Assembly: GCA_020723345.1 (NCBI GenBank)
Contig: DYJA01000011.1
Span: 1 to 43,348, forward strand
Reading direction: 5' to 3'
Origin: Candidatus Aquidulcis sp.
Lineage (GTDB): Bacteria; Chloroflexota; Anaerolineae; UBA4142
Length of the DNA: 43,348 nt
Numbering within the stretch: position 1 is the first letter of the stretch; each line of letters opens with the position of its first letter. The notes under the pieces are model-generated. The model ran no database searches. It saw nothing but the letters and a program-made list of their open reading frames with translations, and was not told the origin of the DNA. Of the stretch, positions 39,238-43,348 are shown one piece after another. Both the position numbers and the translations under genes were made by a program.

Positions 39238-41116
39238 TGAAATCCTGAAGGCGTTGCGTGAGCATCCGCTGCTTTCCCGGCGACAATTGGAACTGCTTCT
39301 CCACGTCTCATCGGCTGGGGTGCGGTACGGATTGCGTGAACTGCGGAAGCGCGGCTGGATCTGGCAGGCGAATGCGCGGCGACCAGGGATGCGCGCGCGG
39401 GCGATCTACGCGCCGACGCGCGCCGGGCTTGAGGAATTGGCGCGGCAGGTGGGAGTGCCTTTCAGCGATGTTGCCGCGCATGCTCGCTTGTCAACGGAAC
39501 GGCTGAATCGGCTTGTCGTCACGCTGGAGCGCGTCTTTCAGTTGCGAACCCTGTTTCTGTGGTTATCTCCTCCCAAGCCCAACCGCTTGATGAGCCGAAA
39601 CCGTTCGGGCAAGCAAGTGAGCAAACCAACGAACGTTTCGCCGAGCGCCGCAGGACTCTGGCAGGCGGTGGCCTGGGATGTCGAAGTGGGAAAGCTCTTC
39701 AGCACGAAACGGAGCGCGGTCTGGATTCCATTTCACGGCGCCGCGATCATGCAACACAAAGACAAGAGGTGGACATTCGTCGTCGTCGAGTTCGATCTGA
39801 ACCGCGCGCCAGTGGAGGGTGTCCGCGAACGCTTTGCGCAATTCGTTGCGGCGCAGGACGATCCGCGCTATTGGGGCAAGGAGAAGGAAGTACTTTTCCC
39901 GGTTCTCCTGGTCATCGCGCAAGACGAATTGCGTCTCCAGGAGTACTATTCCATTCTGCGTTCGACTGCTCTTTCGCGACAATTGCCGATGCCGCGCGCC
40001 TACCTCACCACTGTCCGCGCGATGTTATCGCTGCGGAACGACCGTGCCAGTCCGATCTGGTACTCGACCATTTCGGGACATCGCACTGCACTCTTGTTCG
40101 ATACGGAGGGGTCGCGAGCTCCGCTGCCGGATCAAGTCCCGTGGCGAAAGATGCCGTTGAGTGGAACGAAACCCAAGAGTGAAGGACGTGAGAAGATTAA
40201 TGGCGTAATTACGCCAGAATTGTCAGGCATTGAACAGGGAGTCCGACAAGATAAAAAGAAGATTGAAGGCGCGTCAAGTTTGAGTGAGCTCGCGCAGATC
40301 TCGCTCAATCTGACGCCACTCGCCAAGCGACTCCTGGACGAGATTGCCGCGCATCCCTTGCTGACACGCGAGGAATTGACTCTCTTGCTCAGGGGTACGT
40401 TGCGCTGGGTGCGCCCGGCTCTTGCGGAGATGATCCAACTGAAACTGATCGAGCCATACGAATCGCGCTATCTTATCGCGCCAAAAGGGCAACAGTATCT
40501 CGCGTTGGTTGCTGGGTTTGGGAACGCGGTGTGCCGATACGCGCGAGCGCGCGGATGGGCGGGCGGCTTTAGCGAACTCGTGAGACACCTGGAACATACG
40601 AAAGCCGAAAACGAATTCTTTCTCCACCTGGCGGAGGTCGCACGTGTGCGCCATCATCGGCTGACCTGGCTCTCGGAATTGGAGGGACGTTTGTATTACG
40701 AGGCAGGACCGCGCTGGCACAGTTTTCTACCGGATGGGCGCGGCGCGTACATCGCTGGCAAAAAGCGGTACGAATTCGCGCTCGAAATTGATCGCAGCCG
40801 TTCACCGCTCGCGCGGTTTCGCGGCAAGTTGTCGGAGTACGACGCCTGCATCAACTCGAACGTTCTTCGCAGCGAGGGGATCGAGTTCTTGCGGTTGCTC
40901 GTCGTGACCAATAGCTGGGAGCGCGCAGAAGCGTGGCGGCGTTCGGCGGTTGAGGAAAAAGCCCGCTTTCCGATTTTCATCACGACCTTTGATCGCCTCG
41001 AGGCGAGCGGCGTCGACGCGCCGATCTGGTTGCGCGGAGATGTCGCGCGTTCTGAGCGTGCGGCGGCGAGTCCCAAAGTCTACTGCTTTGAATGTTTTTC
41101 CGACAAGTCGCTATGA
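39212..41116 (+). CDS. Replication-relaxation-family protein, duplicated winged-helix modules
   Basis: This is a 634-residue protein with two related halves. Each begins with a winged helix (LREHPLLSRRQLELLLHVSS, then LRKRGWIWQA; and IAAHPLLTREELTLLLRGTL, then IQLKLIEPYE) followed by a Replic_Relax-like domain (second half: FSELVRHLEHTKAENEFFLH, LTWLSELEGRLYYEAG, FALEIDRSRSPLARFRGKLSEY). Such proteins accompany conjugative or mobilizable elements and bind DNA at transfer or replication origins; the catalytic chemistry is not established. The ATG at 39212 is chosen for GAGGAGGGGG directly before it. It overlaps the coupling gene by 26 bp. Confidence 0.8.
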   Translation: MKKRSLIRDEILKALREHPLLSRRQLELLLHVSSAGVRYGLRELRKRGWIWQANARRPGMRARAIYAPTRAGLEELARQVGVPFSDVAAHARLSTERLNRLVVTLERVFQLRTLFLWLSPPKPNRLMSRNRSGKQVSKPTNVSPSAAGLWQAVAWDVEVGKLFSTKRSAVWIPFHGAAIMQHKDKRWTFVVVEFDLNRAPVEGVRERFAQFVAAQDDPRYWGKEKEVLFPVLLVIAQDELRLQEYYSILRSTALSRQLPMPRAYLTTVRAMLSLRNDRASPIWYSTISGHRTALLFDTEGSRAPLPDQVPWRKMPLSGTKPKSEGREKINGVITPELSGIEQGVRQDKKKIEGASSLSELAQISLNLTPLAKRLLDEIAAHPLLTREELTLLLRGTLRWVRPALAEMIQLKLIEPYESRYLIAPKGQQYLALVAGFGNAVCRYARARGWAGGFSELVRHLEHTKAENEFFLHLAEVARVRHHRLTWLSELEGRLYYEAGPRWHSFLPDGRGAYIAGKKRYEFALEIDRSRSPLARFRGKLSEYDACINSNVLRSEGIEFLRLLVVTNSWERAEAWRRSAVEEKARFPIFITTFDRLEASGVDAPIWLRGDVARSERAAASPKVYCFECFSDKSL

Positions 41117-41310
41117 AAGATACGCTCAAGCATGATCCGCGTGCAGTGGAACGAACTCTGGCTCGCGTCAAGTCATGCGCGCGATCTGTAGCCGACGTCA
41201 GGTCCGAACGCAAGTGTTTCGTTCGGGCATGGCAAGGGGATGAACTGGCTGTGCTGTGCGAACTCGCGCACTTCCGTTCTGGGGAGGCATCCGCGTTTTC
41301 ACAAAATTAG
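41113..41310 (+). CDS. Small coupled protein, unknown
   Basis: This 65-residue basic protein (KDTLKHDPRAVERTLARVKS, then CFVRAWQGDELAVLCELAHF) starts inside the stop codon of the replication-relaxation gene (ATGA overlap), which supports its being translated. No family is recognised. Confidence 0.45.
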   Translation: MKDTLKHDPRAVERTLARVKSCARSVADVRSERKCFVRAWQGDELAVLCELAHFRSGEASAFSQN

Positions 41311-41373
41311 GAAACGGCGCCGTACTTCACGTTATTCTCGCAGGACGGCTAATGAATCTCTTGTATTGATCAA

Positions 41374-43348
41374 TCAGCGAGGCAAAGCATATACGCTTTG
41401 ACCTTCGCCGTAGTAGGAATCAAAGACGTGTTGATAAACGACGTCACATTTGGCGCGGTAGAGATCGGGCATATATGTTTTGGGTAGTCGCTCAAGATTC
41501 TGCTGGATCACAACGCGCACCGCCGCGCGCGCCTGCTGTTTCTTGCGCCAGTCGAGTACGAGTTTCGATTCCTTCAGTGTCCCCAAAAGTTCTTGCGCCA
41601 CTTTGCGGACTTGCTTCTTTTCCGCAGCGGTTAGCTGCAAATCGGGCTTGGTCAACAAATCAAAGAGCGCGAGTTCCTCTTCGGTGAGTTGTTCGGCGAT
41701 ACCGCGTTTTTCTTCCTCGTTCAATCCCCGCGCGAATTTGACCAACTGCGCGAAGAACGCATCTACATTCGTTGCGCCTGCGTTATAGTCCGCGATCATC
41801 TGTTGGAATTTCTCGTAATAGTCCATCCGCGTCCGATTGAGCCGCACCATCTTGCTCAGTTTGCGATTGATGACGCCGCGCAATTGCTCGACTTCGGTTT
41901 GTTTCCGACTCGCATCGAATTGTTTCTTGAGCGCATCGAAATCAACCTGGCTTAGATCGAGCAGTGCTTTCTCAGGAGTAGTGCGGGAGATTGCGTATGT
42001 TACAGGGGTTATGGATTGATCGAGCAAGTCCTCGACCTTCTTTGCCGCACTACCAATCTCTGGCTTGTCCTCGAACGTCCGAATCTTGTCGGCGAGCGCG
42101 CGCACGAGATGGTAAGTTGCCGCGAATTCACTCGCCGCGCGGTCGGGCAAAACCGCTTGATAGAGTTGCACGACATCCGATGCCAATAACGAAAACTTGC
42201 GTTTGATGTCGTCGTTCTTGACGAGCGCATCTGCCGCTTGACCGAATAGCGCGACGCGTTGCAATTCCTTCGCCGTTATGATTGCCTTCAAATCCACACG
42301 TTGCTTTCGACAGAACGTGCGCGTTTCCTCGACGGCACGACGCAAGTCCTCTACCAACTCGCGCTTTGCTTGCACGGGTGTATCGCCAGGTTCGATGCCG
42401 CCGCCCGACGCCGATCCGTAAATCGCGAGCGCTTGTTGCAGATTGCGAAAGACGCCGATGTAATCCACGATCAAGCCGTTGATCTTGTCGCCAAAGACGC
42501 GGTTGGCGCGGGCAATCGTCTGCATCAAGGTGTGGTTACGCATCGGCTTGTCGAGATAAATCGTCGCGCACGATGGCACGTCAAACCCCGTCATCCACAT
42601 CGCGCAGACAAAGACGATGCGAAATGGATCGTTCGGGTCTTTGAACTTGGTGTCCAGGTCTTCTCTCACAATGCGGCGACGGTGCGGTTCGATGTCAACG
42701 CCTTTGGCGCGCAAATCCTCGATCTCGTTTTGCGATTGCGATACGACGACCGCCAGATCGGTCTCTTGCATAAACTGGATGCGCGCTTGAATTTTCTCGC
42801 GCGCCTCAGCGTGCGCGTCGGACAATTCCGCTTGCCAAAAGACAAGTTGCTGGCTCCAGAATTTTTTCACCTTGTCGTACATCTTGACCGCCGTCGCCTT
42901 GTCCACCGCGACAACCATCGCTTTGGAACGGTCTATCTGATCGGCGGGCGTGAGCAAACCGTAGTCGTCGGGCTGATCCATTTTCTTGAACGCGCGGACG
43001 AGGAAATGCTGAACAATGTCCTCGGCGATTTTCTCCAGACGCTCGTCGCGCGTGATGAGGTGATACTCGCGCGTAAATTCGCGTTCGAGACGTTTCTCTT
43101 GCGCTTCGTCTACGGCGGCATCATCAAGCACACGTTCCATATCTTCGTTCAATTCTTCGTTCGTGAGTTGCAGTTCAGGAATGCGATTTTCGTAGTAGAG
43201 TGGAACAGTCGCGTGATCGTCCGCCGATTGCTTGAAATTGTAGATGCTGACGTAATCGCCAAAGACCTGGCGCGTGCGTTCTTCGCCGACAATCAACGGC
43301 GTGCCCGTGAACGCGAGGAACGCGGCATTTGGCAGCGCATTCCGCATA
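41374..43348 (-). CDS. hsdR: Type I restriction enzyme R subunit HsdR, N-terminal part outside the window
   Basis: The visible C-terminal part (at least 657 residues) belongs to the DNA-translocating and cleaving subunit of a type I restriction system. It contains the helicase motifs FTGTPLIVGEERTRQVFGDY (motif III and onward), IVFVCAMWMTGFDVPSCATI (motif V) and QTIARANRVFGDKINGLIVD (motif VI), followed by the HsdR C-terminal helical domain and the ending VYALPR. The nuclease and Walker A parts lie beyond the right edge. hsdM and hsdS are not in the window. Codon style resembles the left chromosomal genes more than the mobile genes, so it may be outside the element or an older cargo. It converges on the 65-residue gene. 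Confidence 0.92.
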   Translation of the reverse strand, partial: MRNALPNAAFLAFTGTPLIVGEERTRQVFGDYVSIYNFKQSADDHATVPLYYENRIPELQLTNEELNEDMERVLDDAAVDEAQEKRLEREFTREYHLITRDERLEKIAEDIVQHFLVRAFKKMDQPDDYGLLTPADQIDRSKAMVVAVDKATAVKMYDKVKKFWSQQLVFWQAELSDAHAEAREKIQARIQFMQETDLAVVVSQSQNEIEDLRAKGVDIEPHRRRIVREDLDTKFKDPNDPFRIVFVCAMWMTGFDVPSCATIYLDKPMRNHTLMQTIARANRVFGDKINGLIVDYIGVFRNLQQALAIYGSASGGGIEPGDTPVQAKRELVEDLRRAVEETRTFCRKQRVDLKAIITAKELQRVALFGQAADALVKNDDIKRKFSLLASDVVQLYQAVLPDRAASEFAATYHLVRALADKIRTFEDKPEIGSAAKKVEDLLDQSITPVTYAISRTTPEKALLDLSQVDFDALKKQFDASRKQTEVEQLRGVINRKLSKMVRLNRTRMDYYEKFQQMIADYNAGATNVDAFFAQLVKFARGLNEEEKRGIAEQLTEEELALFDLLTKPDLQLTAAEKKQVRKVAQELLGTLKESKLVLDWRKKQQARAAVRVVIQQNLERLPKTYMPDLYRAKCDVVYQHVFDSYYGEGQSVYALPR

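Noticed and set aside
1-43348. CRISPR arrays, tRNA or rRNA genes
   Set aside because: No regularly spaced direct repeats of 24-40 bp, and no cloverleaf with T-loop and CCA-type end, were recognised; the repeated words in intergenic regions are too short and complementary in arrangement.

Overview
The window looks like a GCG-rich chromosomal segment of an uncultivated-type bacterium, most likely Chloroflexota. That placement is inferred from gene content, several apparently leaderless promoters and the abundance of hairpin-forming word repeats; no marker gene fixes the taxonomy. A degenerate integrative or mobilizable element occupies the right half.

Left part (1-13.3 kb): a dispersed cell-elongation locus. 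On the minus strand run mreB, mreC, a GAF-GGDEF diguanylate cyclase, a 1447-residue double-cyclase/ATPase/TPR signalling protein, mreD and the PBP2 gene mrdA (cut by the left edge). A Crp-family regulator and a LuxR-type regulator with a degenerate receiver sit inside on the plus strand, so mreBCD-mrdA is interleaved with second-messenger signalling genes. Upstream lie a type II toxin-antitoxin pair with a frameshifted toxin and rplY/ctc (ribosomal protein L25).

Middle part (13.4-25.2 kb): a surface-polysaccharide region on the plus strand. It holds a DUF348-G5-beta-propeller lipoprotein, a glycoside-hydrolase-like/O-antigen-ligase fusion, a UDP-glucuronate decarboxylase-like epimerase, a second O-antigen ligase, GtrA, a GT4 glycosyltransferase, a small membrane protein, a Nudix hydrolase, a PD-(D/E)XK-like protein and an esterase. 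A second toxin-antitoxin pair lies inside. Short hairpin-word repeats, different at each locus, occur between genes and also in frame inside several large genes.

Right part (about 25.2-41.3 kb): a mobile element. It starts with a large serine recombinase whose 3' end overlaps, and probably truncates, the esterase. It carries small element genes, an excisionase-like HTH protein, a candidate small RNA, an intact IS1182-type insertion with perfect 17-bp ends and a 5-bp target duplication, a two-component system, a primase-ATPase, a VirD4-like coupling ATPase broken by a 142-bp MITE and by a frameshift, and a replication-relaxation-like protein. Three divergent copies of one leader sequence face three transcription units, suggesting coordinated control. 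The last 2 kb hold the C-terminal part of a type I restriction HsdR on the minus strand; whether it is cargo or chromosome cannot be decided because neither the far element end nor hsdM/hsdS is in view.
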